From: a bacterium
Lineage (GTDB): Bacteria; Patescibacteriota; Saccharimonadia; Saccharimonadales; Saccharimonadaceae
Length of the DNA stretch: 21,014 nucleotides
Assembly (NCBI GenBank): GCA_020626475.1
Contig: JAHKZT010000002.1
Span: 1-21,014, forward strand
Reading direction: 5' to 3'
Below, in pieces: positions 14,337 to 21,014 of this stretch; position 1 is the first letter of the stretch, and every line of letters begins with the position of its first letter. The position numbers and the translations under genes are program-made. The notes below the pieces were generated by a model that ran no database searches, was not told where the DNA came from, and was given only the letters and a program-made list of their open reading frames with translations.

Positions 14337-16277
14337 ATGAGCTACTATCTGGTTGCGCCCGCTAAATCTTTCCATCAGAGCGAAAACCTTCTCACTTACG
14401 AATCTGAATTGCCGCTCAAAATCGGACAAATTGTCGAGGTCCCCTTCGGCAAAAATACAACCATTGGAATCGTCGCCGGAAAAACCCAAAAACCAGATTT
14501 CCAAACAAAAGCCATAGCAAGAATTCTTTACGAAACACCTCTACCGAAGCACATCGTCAAAGCTCTATTTTGGCTCTCCGATTATTATCGCTGCCCTCTC
14601 TCAAGCGTCGTTAGTGCTATTTTGCCACGCGGCATCACTAAATCGCGCCGCAACACCTCTAGCGCCCTAAACAATACCCTTTTCTCCCCAAAAAGCCAGA
14701 ATCCGCTCTCTGCTGCCCAGAAGCGCGCTATTAGCGAAATAGAGGCGAACCCCGCCAACACTATTCTCCTTCATGGTATTACCGGCTCCGGTAAAACCAA
14801 CATTTATATCGAACTCACCAAGCGCCAACTCGCAGCCAACAAATCCGTTGTTCTGCTCGTCCCAGAAATTGCTCTCACTTCTCAGTTAGTACAGAATTTC
14901 CAACAGCATTTCCAAGAGGTAATCCTGCTCCATTCCGAACAAACCGAGTCTGTGCGTCATCAACTCTGGCAAAAGTCTCTCGAAGCAGACACCCCTCAGG
15001 TGATTATCGGCCCGCGCAGCGCTCTCTTTGCTCCCGTAAAAGACCTCGGCCTAATTATTATCGACGAGGCGCACGAGCCAGCATACCATCAGGATCAAAA
15101 TCCAAAGTATTCTGCACTACGCCTCGCTAGCCAAATGGGCAAAACCATCCTCGGTAGCGCCACCCCATTAGTCTCAGATTATTACGTCTGCAAATCGCAT
15201 AACGCTACCGTTGAACTTTCTGAGCTCGCAATTAAAAACGACAAAACAACCACTATCTCCATTATTGACTTTAAAAACCGCGCCGATTATACCCGTAGCC
15301 GCATTATTAGCAATCCGCTCATTGAATCGATCCAGCAATCGCTAAACGAGGGGCAACAATCCCTGATTTTTCATAACCGCCGCGGCACCGCACCTCTAAC
15401 AATCTGCGACAAATGCGGTTGGCAGGCACTCTGTGAAAACTGCCTCCTGCCGCTCGTTCTCCATGCAGACAAATTCCAGCTTCATTGCCACACCTGCGGC
15501 CGCAGCTACCCCGTTCCAACCTCTTGTCCAGAATGCGGTAACGCCAGTATTCACCACAAGGGCTTTGGCACAAAGCTCATCGAAGAAGAGCTCACTAAGC
15601 TTTTCCCGAAAGCAAAGATTGGGCGCTTCGACGCCGATACGGCTAGCGACCAGCAGCTCAACAAAGTCTATTCAGAAGTAAGAACCGGCAATTACGACAT
15701 TCTTATTGGCACCCAAATGCTTGCTAAAGGTTTTGATTTTCCATTACTCAGCACACTCGGAGTTGTTCAGGCAGACGCCGGTTTAAACCTGCCGGATTTC
15801 TCTTCCGAAGAACGAAGCTATCAATTACTCACACAGGTTATCGGTCGTGCAAATCGCGGCCATCAAAACAGTCGAATTTTTATTCAAACTTTCCAGCCAA
15901 ATCAAGAAATTATTCGTTTTGCCACCTCTGGAAAATACCAGGATTTTTACAATTATTTGCTCGAAAAACGTCGCTTGGCGAAACTGCCACCATATACATT
16001 TTTACTCAAATTATCTTTGTGTTACAAAACCGAAAAAGCAACCGTTCAAAATGCACAAAAATTATTCAGAACTATCCGCCAGACTATCAAGTCAGAAAAT
16101 CTGAATCAAATTTTTGTCTCGCCACCAATGCCCGCCTTTCACGAACGTGAGCGCTCCGGCTATACTTGGCAAATCGTTATCAAAGCGAAAACCCGCAAAG
16201 ACCTCGTTAAAATTTTTGATCAGCTCGATAAGACTAGCTATTTACATTACGACTTCGATCCATACACATTACTCTAA
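14337..16277 (+). CDS. priA: Primosomal helicase PriA
   Basis: Superfamily 2 3'-to-5' helicase that reloads the replisome at collapsed forks; 646 residues from ATG at 14337. A longer reading from 14298 runs through the -10 box and is rejected. The N-terminal 3'-DNA-binding domain begins YYLVAPAKSFHQ and continues to about 100. Walker A GITGSGKT is at 147-154 and DEAH at 243-246. The zinc-binding insert has its eight cysteines at 357, 360, 366, 369, 384, 387, 397 and 400. GTQMLAKGFDFP (458-469) and QVIGRANRG are helicase motifs V and VI. It is shorter than the 730-residue E. coli protein. No Shine-Dalgarno sequence is seen. It leads the plus-strand unit with def and fmt, which start shortly after. 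Confidence 0.97.
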   Translation: MSYYLVAPAKSFHQSENLLTYESELPLKIGQIVEVPFGKNTTIGIVAGKTQKPDFQTKAIARILYETPLPKHIVKALFWLSDYYRCPLSSVVSAILPRGITKSRRNTSSALNNTLFSPKSQNPLSAAQKRAISEIEANPANTILLHGITGSGKTNIYIELTKRQLAANKSVVLLVPEIALTSQLVQNFQQHFQEVILLHSEQTESVRHQLWQKSLEADTPQVIIGPRSALFAPVKDLGLIIIDEAHEPAYHQDQNPKYSALRLASQMGKTILGSATPLVSDYYVCKSHNATVELSELAIKNDKTTTISIIDFKNRADYTRSRIISNPLIESIQQSLNEGQQSLIFHNRRGTAPLTICDKCGWQALCENCLLPLVLHADKFQLHCHTCGRSYPVPTSCPECGNASIHHKGFGTKLIEEELTKLFPKAKIGRFDADTASDQQLNKVYSEVRTGNYDILIGTQMLAKGFDFPLLSTLGVVQADAGLNLPDFSSEERSYQLLTQVIGRANRGHQNSRIFIQTFQPNQEIIRFATSGKYQDFYNYLLEKRRLAKLPPYTFLLKLSLCYKTEKATVQNAQKLFRTIRQTIKSENLNQIFVSPPMPAFHERERSGYTWQIVIKAKTRKDLVKIFDQLDKTSYLHYDFDPYTLL

Positions 16278-16306
16278 CGCTTATGCTCGCCTTAGTGGCT
16301 AGATTA

Positions 16307-16315
16307 TGTTAAGAT
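16307..16315 (+). promoter_or_regulatory. Extended -10 element before def
   Basis: TGT-TAAGAT ends 10 bases before the def ATG, and no Shine-Dalgarno sequence is present. The predicted start near 16322 leaves a 4-base leader. The -35 region is weak. Confidence 0.45.
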
Positions 16316-16325
16316 AACAGATAGT

Positions 16326-16901
16326 ATGAATATTGTTACCACTCCAGATCCACGCCTTCGCGTGAAGTGCAAAAAAGTCAATCATGTCGATGACGAAATC
16401 CACGAGATGGTCGAAAATATGATTCAGAACTGTCTCGATTGGGAAAAAGAACATAAATTTGAAATTAGCGCTGCCCTTGCCGCGCCTCAGCTCGGTTATG
16501 ACCGCCGCATCATTGTCGTACGCGAAGATACCGAAAATAAAGATAACGCTACCTTCATTCCCCTTCTCAACCCAGAAGTAATCAAAACCGAAGGCAAAAT
16601 TGAACGCGATTACGAGGGCTGCCTTTCCGTACCTAACTATTACGGCAAAGTTCCTCGCCCAACTAAAGCCCGTATCAAAGCGCAGACCATTGATGGTCAA
16701 GAGGTACGCATCAAAGCAGAAGGTTTCCTTGCTCGTACCCTTATGCACGAAATTGATCACCTTAACGGAATCCTGTTTATCGACCATATCAAAGACGATA
16801 AAGACGCGTGGTATCGCCTAGACAATAAAGGCGACCTCGTACCTGTAGATTACGACAAAGATGTCGCTGGCAATAAGGACCTCTTCCCTGATGAAGACTA
16901 A
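16326..16901 (+). CDS. def: Peptide deformylase
   Basis: Metal-dependent hydrolase that removes the formyl group from new proteins; 191 residues. The three family motifs are present: ALAAPQLG (50-57; the usual first Gly is Ala), EGCLSVP (97-103, metal ligand Cys99) and HEIDHL (141-146, ligands His141 and His145, catalytic Glu142). The acidic C-terminal tail (after about 160) is longer than the core enzyme needs. It overlaps fmt by 11 bases, so the enzymes that add and remove the formyl group are translationally linked. Confidence 0.97.
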   Translation: MNIVTTPDPRLRVKCKKVNHVDDEIHEMVENMIQNCLDWEKEHKFEISAALAAPQLGYDRRIIVVREDTENKDNATFIPLLNPEVIKTEGKIERDYEGCLSVPNYYGKVPRPTKARIKAQTIDGQEVRIKAEGFLARTLMHEIDHLNGILFIDHIKDDKDAWYRLDNKGDLVPVDYDKDVAGNKDLFPDED

Positions 16902-17772
16902 AGTTATTTTCTTCGGCAACGAGCAGCTCGCTCAGGGCATCAAGCCAAAAACTATTCTTTTTGATAAACTCCACAACTCCGACGAGTTCGAGATTTGCGC
17001 CGTACTCTTAACTAATCCGAATCATCGCAAGCCATACGCTATCGAAAAGGCCGCCAAAGCCGCCAATATCCCTGTATATTTCAGCAAAAACAATGACGAA
17101 ATCATGGAGATTATCGCCCAGTACGATGCTCCCGTCGCCGTCCTCGCTAGCTTCGGCAAGATCATCCCAGAGCGCATTATCAATGCCTTCCCTTGCGGCA
17201 TTATCAATATCCATCCTTCGATGTTGCCAAAATATCGCGGCACCACCCCTATCGAATCCGCCCTACTAAATGGCGACACTGAGACTGGCGTGTCCGTTAT
17301 GCGCCTCGCCAAAGCCATGGACGCCGGCAATACTTTCGCTCAAGAAATCGTCAAAATCGAGACCGGAGACACAAAGCAAAGTCTCTACGAAAAGCTCGCA
17401 ACCGCTGGCGCAGAGCGTCTTTTGGAAGTTCTACCTGGTATCGTGGCAAAAAATGCCCCTGAGACCGCACAGAATGACGCAGAAGCCACTTTTACCACTC
17501 AACTCAGCAAAGACCTATCCGAATTAAAACCAGCCGAGAAAGCCGCTCAGACGCTCTACAACGAGGTTCGCGCCTATGCCGGTTTCCCGAAGTCTAAGCT
17601 CGAATTGCTCGGAATCCCATGCGTTATCACCTCCGCCCACGTTGCTGACACTGCAGCCACAGAAATCGATCAGAAGTGCGCCGACGGTAAATACCTAGTA
17701 ATCGACCGTCTCATCCCTGAAAATTCCAAGGAAATGGACGCCAAAAGCTTTCTAAATGGACACAAAAAATAA
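16891..17772 (+). CDS. fmt: Methionyl-tRNA formyltransferase
   Basis: Transfers a formyl group from 10-formyl-THF to Met-tRNA-fMet; 293 residues from ATG at 16891 (the frame is open further upstream inside def, but family length fixes this start). The catalytic Asn-His-Asp set is Asn106, His108 and Asp144, in INIHPSMLPKYRG and KAMDAG. GDTETGVSVMRL lies between. The C-terminal OB-like tRNA-binding domain is shorter than usual (from about 200). No separate ribosome binding site is seen; translation is probably coupled to def. The stop codon lies within the left arm of the terminator. Confidence 0.95.
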   Translation: MKTKVIFFGNEQLAQGIKPKTILFDKLHNSDEFEICAVLLTNPNHRKPYAIEKAAKAANIPVYFSKNNDEIMEIIAQYDAPVAVLASFGKIIPERIINAFPCGIINIHPSMLPKYRGTTPIESALLNGDTETGVSVMRLAKAMDAGNTFAQEIVKIETGDTKQSLYEKLATAGAERLLEVLPGIVAKNAPETAQNDAEATFTTQLSKDLSELKPAEKAAQTLYNEVRAYAGFPKSKLELLGIPCVITSAHVADTAATEIDQKCADGKYLVIDRLIPENSKEMDAKSFLNGHKK

Positions 17773-17798
17773 CCCCCGAAACTGGGGGTTATTTTTTT
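17764..17798. terminator. Bidirectional intrinsic terminator between fmt and the DUF5663-like gene
   Basis: Near-perfect hairpin: AAAATAACCCCC (17766-17777) pairs with GGGGGTTATTTT (17784-17795) around loop GAAACT. A/T runs lie on both sides, so it can end both convergent transcripts. It overlaps the fmt stop codon and ends two bases before the stop of the facing gene. Confidence 0.93.
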
Positions 17799-17800
17799 AT

Positions 17801-18217
17801 TTATTGCATGCTTTCAAGAAGTGCATCTTTGTTTGCGGAAATTTCATCGCGCAAAGCGTTTACTGAATCTTGAATAATCTGCTGATACTGCGGACAATTC
17901 TGATTGAGCCACTTAGCAGTAACGTAATCACCAAGGATATCATCTTCAGAACCACCAATATTTTCGGCTAACTTCTGGTAAACGACATCATTCTTGTAAT
18001 CACCTGCGCCGGCGATCCACTTATCTAGAGTCGCCTGATCATTATCAATAATCTTTTCGAACTCATCGAGCTGATCTTCAGAAAGACCTTCGCTCATCTT
18101 TTCACCGATCCGCACCTCGAGCTGATCCTGCGCATACTGCAAGAAAGCTTCTTTCTGTTCGGCCGGCATTGACCCGAGACCAACACTCTCGAGAAAATTG
18201 TCGTCAAACTTATACAT
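17801..18217 (-). CDS. DUF5663-like protein
   Basis: 138 residues from ATG at 18217, with AGGAG about 8 bases upstream; an earlier in-frame ATG at 18241 overlaps the -10 box and is rejected. The N-terminal half, FLESVGLGSMPAEQKEAFLQ followed by LEVRIGEKMSEGLSEDQLDEF, resembles DUF5663, found in CPR bacteria. This family name is from memory and has moderate certainty. The C-terminal half has NQNCPQYQQIIQDSVNALRDEI. It appears all-helical and acidic, with no membrane segment. The gene is monocistronic with its own promoter and terminator. Function unknown. Confidence 0.78.
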   Translation of the reverse strand: MYKFDDNFLESVGLGSMPAEQKEAFLQYAQDQLEVRIGEKMSEGLSEDQLDEFEKIIDNDQATLDKWIAGAGDYKNDVVYQKLAENIGGSEDDILGDYVTAKWLNQNCPQYQQIIQDSVNALRDEISANKDALLESMQ

Positions 18218-18239
18218 AGCTTTTTCTCCTATTTCCCCC

Positions 18240-18248
18240 ATTGTAGCA
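18240..18248 (-). promoter_or_regulatory. Extended -10 promoter of the DUF5663-like gene
   Basis: TGC-TACAAT on the minus strand (18248-18240), identical to the ftsA element. It begins 2 bases after the T run of the infB terminator. No good -35 was found. The leader of about 15 bases holds the AGGAG site. Confidence 0.6.
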
Positions 18249-18249
18249 C

Positions 18250-18278
18250 AAAAAGCCTATGCTTAACTAATTTTAGGC
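18250..18278 (-). terminator. Intrinsic terminator of infB
   Basis: On the minus strand GCCTA (18278-18274) pairs with TAGGC (18259-18255), with inner TTA/TAA pairing possible, followed by five T. The hairpin includes the infB stop codon. The short stem makes this moderate. Confidence 0.6.
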
Positions 18279-20045
18279 GATTTTCTTTTTCTTATATTCG
18301 CGAACAAAGAATTTAATACTATCACCAATTTCGAGCTGGATCTTCTTCTGCGTCTTTAGCGACATACCGCCAAGCTCACCCTCAGCAAGCGAAGGCACGT
18401 CAACTTTACCCTCTTGAACGTTAACCACCTCAATCTCACCAAGAAGTTCTTTCTTACGATAAGCACGACCGAGCATGCCAGGCGCAACGCGACCAGATTT
18501 AACCATACCACCAGCGATGATTTCGGTCTTTTCCGTGCGGAAGACGCCCTTAACTTCGAGTTCGCCAGTCTCAGTCTCAATCATCTCAGCGTCAAGCATT
18601 TCTTCCATCTCGTGCTTTGCGTCATCAAGAAGTTCATAAATCACACGGTAAACGCGAACTGGTACGCCGTTGCGCTCTGCCATCTTTGCAATCGCATTTG
18701 GAACCGTAACATTGAAGCCGTAAATGATCGTCTTGCCACCAGAGGCCATATAGACATCATTTTCCGATACGGCACCAACACCAGTTGATACGATATTTAA
18801 CGTAATCTCACCCTGCGTATCAATCAAACGAAGCGAATCAACGACGGAGGTAACAGAACCCTGAACATCGCCTTTAACAATCACGTTCAAAGTCTTAGTA
18901 TTATCTGCCGTATTCATCATGCGGAGAAGATCCGTTGAGGTAACGTTCGCGTTAGCCGTCTCATTTGCCTCTGCTTGAGCATTAAGAAGCGCCATGCGAC
19001 GTGCGGTCTTCTCATCTTCAACCTCTTCAAATTTATCGCCAAAGTTTGGAAGCTCCTTAAAACCGGTTACGACAACAGGAGTAGATGGCGTAGCCTTGCC
19101 CTTTGGTTTGCCCTTCCAGTCAAGCATCGTACGAATCTTTGCATAAGTCTTGCCCGCCACGATAAATTCACCAACCTTAAGTTCACCACCGGTAATCAAA
19201 AGATTAACAACTGAACCCTTACCGACTTCCATATGACTCTCAATTACGAGACCTTCAGCCGGAATATTCGTATCAGCCTTGAGTTCGTCAATATCAGCAG
19301 TCAAAAGAATCATATCAAGCAATTGCTCGAGATTATCACCGCGCTTTGCGGAGATAGGAACCATAATCGTATCACCACCCCATTCCTCTGGGTTAAGATT
19401 GAAGTCGGTCGCAAGCTGCGCCTTGGTGCGGTCAATATTTGCACCTTCCTTATCAATCTTGTTGATTGCAACAATAATCTTTGCGTTAGCTGCCTCAGCA
19501 AACTTAATTGCCTCTGCAGTCTGCGGCTTCACACCATCATCTGCTGCGACCACAATTACAACAATATCAGTAAGCATCGCGCCATGCTGACGAATCGCTG
19601 CGAAAGCCTCGTGACCAGGAGTATCGAGAAAAGTAATCTTACGATCCTTATATTCCATCTGATAAGCGGAGATATGCTGCGTAATACCACCAGCCTCACC
19701 TTCAACCGTCTTCTTCTTGAGAAGCGTGTCGAGCAAAGTAGTCTTACCGTGATCGACGTGACCCATCACCGCTACTACCGGTGGACGAAGTTTTGCATCC
19801 TTCGAAAGCTCGCGCTTTGCACCAGGCAATTTCGCCGAATTCTCTTTGCGTTCAAAACGAACATTCGTAAAACCAAGCTCTTCAGTCATAATCTGAGCCG
19901 TCTCGACATCTAGGCGCTGATTTATCGTCGCCATAATGCCGTTTTTAAAAAGCTCACCAATCAAATGCGTAACAGATACGCCGAGGGCGTTTGCTAGCTC
20001 ATCTACCGTAATCGAGCCAGAAACCTGTATAACTTTTTCTTCCAC
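18273..20045 (-). CDS. infB: Translation initiation factor IF-2
   Basis: GTPase that brings fMet-tRNA to the 30S subunit and promotes subunit joining; 590 residues. The start is GTG at 20045, with AAAGGAG 7 bases upstream. An IF2N-like domain is at about 5-60 (ITVDELANALGVSVTHLIGE). The G domain has G1 GHVDHGKT (95-102), G2 GGITQHI, G3 DTPGH (141-145), G4 NKID (195-198) and G5 SAK (232-234). Domains II, III and the C-terminal fMet-tRNA-binding domain follow, the last containing GTEKT-like FRTEKTEIIAGG. The long N-terminal linker of E. coli IF2 is missing, so this is a minimal form. It is monocistronic. Confidence 0.98.
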   Translation of the reverse strand: MEEKVIQVSGSITVDELANALGVSVTHLIGELFKNGIMATINQRLDVETAQIMTEELGFTNVRFERKENSAKLPGAKRELSKDAKLRPPVVAVMGHVDHGKTTLLDTLLKKKTVEGEAGGITQHISAYQMEYKDRKITFLDTPGHEAFAAIRQHGAMLTDIVVIVVAADDGVKPQTAEAIKFAEAANAKIIVAINKIDKEGANIDRTKAQLATDFNLNPEEWGGDTIMVPISAKRGDNLEQLLDMILLTADIDELKADTNIPAEGLVIESHMEVGKGSVVNLLITGGELKVGEFIVAGKTYAKIRTMLDWKGKPKGKATPSTPVVVTGFKELPNFGDKFEEVEDEKTARRMALLNAQAEANETANANVTSTDLLRMMNTADNTKTLNVIVKGDVQGSVTSVVDSLRLIDTQGEITLNIVSTGVGAVSENDVYMASGGKTIIYGFNVTVPNAIAKMAERNGVPVRVYRVIYELLDDAKHEMEEMLDAEMIETETGELEVKGVFRTEKTEIIAGGMVKSGRVAPGMLGRAYRKKELLGEIEVVNVQEGKVDVPSLAEGELGGMSLKTQKKIQLEIGDSIKFFVREYKKKKIA

Positions 20046-20077
20046 TTTCTAGCTCCTTTCTGTTTAGATAATATCAA

Positions 20078-20094
20078 TGTAATAAAAAATTACA
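20078..20094 (-). promoter_or_regulatory. Small hairpin in the infB leader
   Basis: TGTAAT and ATTACA form a perfect 6-bp inverted repeat around five A/T bases, inside the predicted infB leader of about 57 bases. Too weak for a terminator; it may be incidental in A/T-rich DNA. Confidence 0.3.
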
Positions 20095-20108
20095 CAAAAA
20101 CTCCCATT

Positions 20109-20137
20109 ATTTTAACATATCTTAAGTTTCAGCACAA
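20109..20137 (-). promoter_or_regulatory. infB promoter
   Basis: On the minus strand TTGTGC (20137-20132), a 17-base spacer and TAAAAT (20114-20109) preceded by TGT, an extended -10. The predicted start is near 20102. Confidence 0.7.
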
Positions 20138-20284
20138 CGCTGCTCGCATTCTGTCCCCATACTCCCATATCACGAGTTTGTTAAATGCTAACTACTTTGT
20201 TTCTTTTTTGGAAATATCTCATATCTGAGCACGCAATCACCTAGAGAAAAATTCTTTCCCGAACGGAAACAAATTTCACAGCAC
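20138..20284. other. Intergenic stretch upstream of the infB promoter
   Basis: No gene seen. A small TTTCC/GGAAA hairpin (20255-20269) followed by GAATTTTT on the minus strand may be a backup terminator for rpsA. Confidence 0.4.
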
Positions 20285-20315
20285 AAAAAATCCACGCGCG
20301 AAGACGTGGATTTTT
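20285..20315 (-). terminator. Intrinsic terminator of rpsA
   Basis: A perfect 11-bp stem (AAAAATCCACG and CGTGGATTTTT) with loop TCTTCGCG on the minus strand is followed by T residues. It lies 14 bases after the rpsA stop. Confidence 0.93.
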
Positions 20316-20328
20316 CGAGAAAGCGATT

Positions 20329-21014
20329 CTATTTCTTATCAGAAAAACTCAAAGAAATCTTGCGGCCTTCTTTGTCGATGTCAAGAACTTTGAATTCCTT
20401 GCGCTCATTAAGAGTGAAGATCTTCTCTGGATCGACATCGCTGCCTTCACCGAGTTCAGAAACATGAACTAGAGCTTCGACAGCTGGCGAAATCTGAACG
20501 AATGCGCCAAATGGGGTGATACGAGTGATCGTACCTTCAACCTTATCGCCCTTCTTGAAGTTTGCAATCTCGGAAAGCCATGGGTCTTCCTGAAGCTGCT
20601 TCATGCTTAGGCTGAGGCGATCTTTGTCGATTGCAATAATCTTTGCTTCGACAGTTTCACCAACCTTAACGTAGTCGGATGGATTGTTCACACGTTCCCA
20701 AGAAATCTCGGAAATGTGTACCAGACCTTCAATACCATCGACATTTACGAAGATACCGAAGTCGACTACACCGGTTACAACGCCCTTAACGACGTCACCG
20801 ACGGCGAGCTTTGCGAAACGCTCTGCGAGACCGTCTTTGATAGCTTCCTTCTCAGAGAGAATAAGCTTGTTAGTCTTGCGGTCAGCATCAAGGATGCGAA
20901 CGCGGATAGACTTGCCAACGAGTGCGTTGAGGCGCTGAAGGATTTCGTCCTTATCAGAACCACCGACACGTGGGTAATGTTCAGCCGAAAGCTGAGAAAC
21001 TGGCAAGAAGCCAC
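20329..21014 (-). CDS. rpsA: Ribosomal protein bS1 (S1-repeat protein), 5' end outside window
   Basis: About 228 residues are visible and the frame runs off the right edge. The TTG near the edge is an internal Leu codon in GFLPVSQLSAEHYPR, not a start. It contains the end of one S1 (OB-fold) repeat, then two complete repeats: GDVVKGVVTGVVDFGIFVNV with GLVHISEISW, and GDKVEGTITRITPFGAFVQI with ALVHVSELG. bS1 unwinds and holds mRNA on the 30S subunit. Three or more repeats and the order match CPR S1 proteins, which are shorter than the six-repeat E. coli form; the full repeat number cannot be seen here. A general S1-domain RNA-binding protein is the alternative. Confidence 0.88.
   Translation of the reverse strand, partial: GFLPVSQLSAEHYPRVGGSDKDEILQRLNALVGKSIRVRILDADRKTNKLILSEKEAIKDGLAERFAKLAVGDVVKGVVTGVVDFGIFVNVDGIEGLVHISEISWERVNNPSDYVKVGETVEAKIIAIDKDRLSLSMKQLQEDPWLSEIANFKKGDKVEGTITRITPFGAFVQISPAVEALVHVSELGEGSDVDPEKIFTLNERKEFKVLDIDKEGRKISLSFSDKK

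Noticed and set aside
14199-14504. Minus-strand frame overlapping the priA start.
   Set aside because: It crosses both divergent promoters and the strongly supported priA N terminus, with no ribosome binding site.

Overview
The window looks like a chromosomal stretch from a Candidate Phyla Radiation bacterium, most likely a member of Candidatus Saccharibacteria (TM7). This is inferred from the compact layout, the eukaryotic-like (IleS2) isoleucyl-tRNA synthetase, the short IF2, the divergent bS21, a DUF5663-like protein, and large surface proteins with no match I recognise outside this group. TGA ends recJ and the small winged-helix gene, so the code is the standard bacterial one; this argues against Absconditabacteria and Gracilibacteria. 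No tRNA, rRNA, CRISPR array, insertion sequence or phage gene was seen.

Layout, left to right. Positions 1-3255 (minus strand) hold a two-gene envelope cassette: a 682-residue single-pass membrane protein with low-complexity tails, then a secreted DUF11-like protein cut by the left edge. Positions 3256-4117 hold an orphan 86-residue gene with two near-consensus promoters, a long leader and an odd repeat-bearing 3' region. Positions 4118-12310 (minus) are a core cluster transcribed in the order rpsU, adk, map, ftsA, ftsZ, nrdR, a thioredoxin-like gene, then ileS. The ileS gene has its own promoter and a T-box riboswitch. Positions 12327-14236 (minus) carry a winged-helix gene overlapping recJ, whose 3' end contains the rpsU promoter. 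Divergent from them, 14337-17772 (plus) is priA, def, fmt, ending in a bidirectional terminator. Positions 17801-21014 (minus) are three separately terminated units: a DUF5663-like gene, infB, and the 3' part of rpsA.

The genes cover translation (ileS, rpsU, rpsA, infB), N-terminal formylation, deformylation and Met removal (fmt, def, map), division (ftsA, ftsZ), replication restart and repair (priA, recJ) and nucleotide supply (adk, nrdR).

The most notable observations are: (1) a T-box leader before ileS with a very short Stem I and an AUC specifier in its terminal loop, but joined to a transcription terminator; (2) an NrdR homologue with no cysteine at all, so its zinc ribbon cannot bind zinc in the usual way; (3) a set of genes (ftsA, def, rpsU, perhaps priA and map) with no Shine-Dalgarno sequence and a -10 box only 6-10 bases before ATG, suggesting leaderless mRNAs; (4) a duplicated segment on both sides of the membrane helix of the 682-residue protein. 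Several starts were moved downstream from the longest open frame (ileS, ftsZ, adk, fmt, priA, the DUF5663-like gene and the 86-residue gene) on the basis of ribosome binding sites, promoters or family length.
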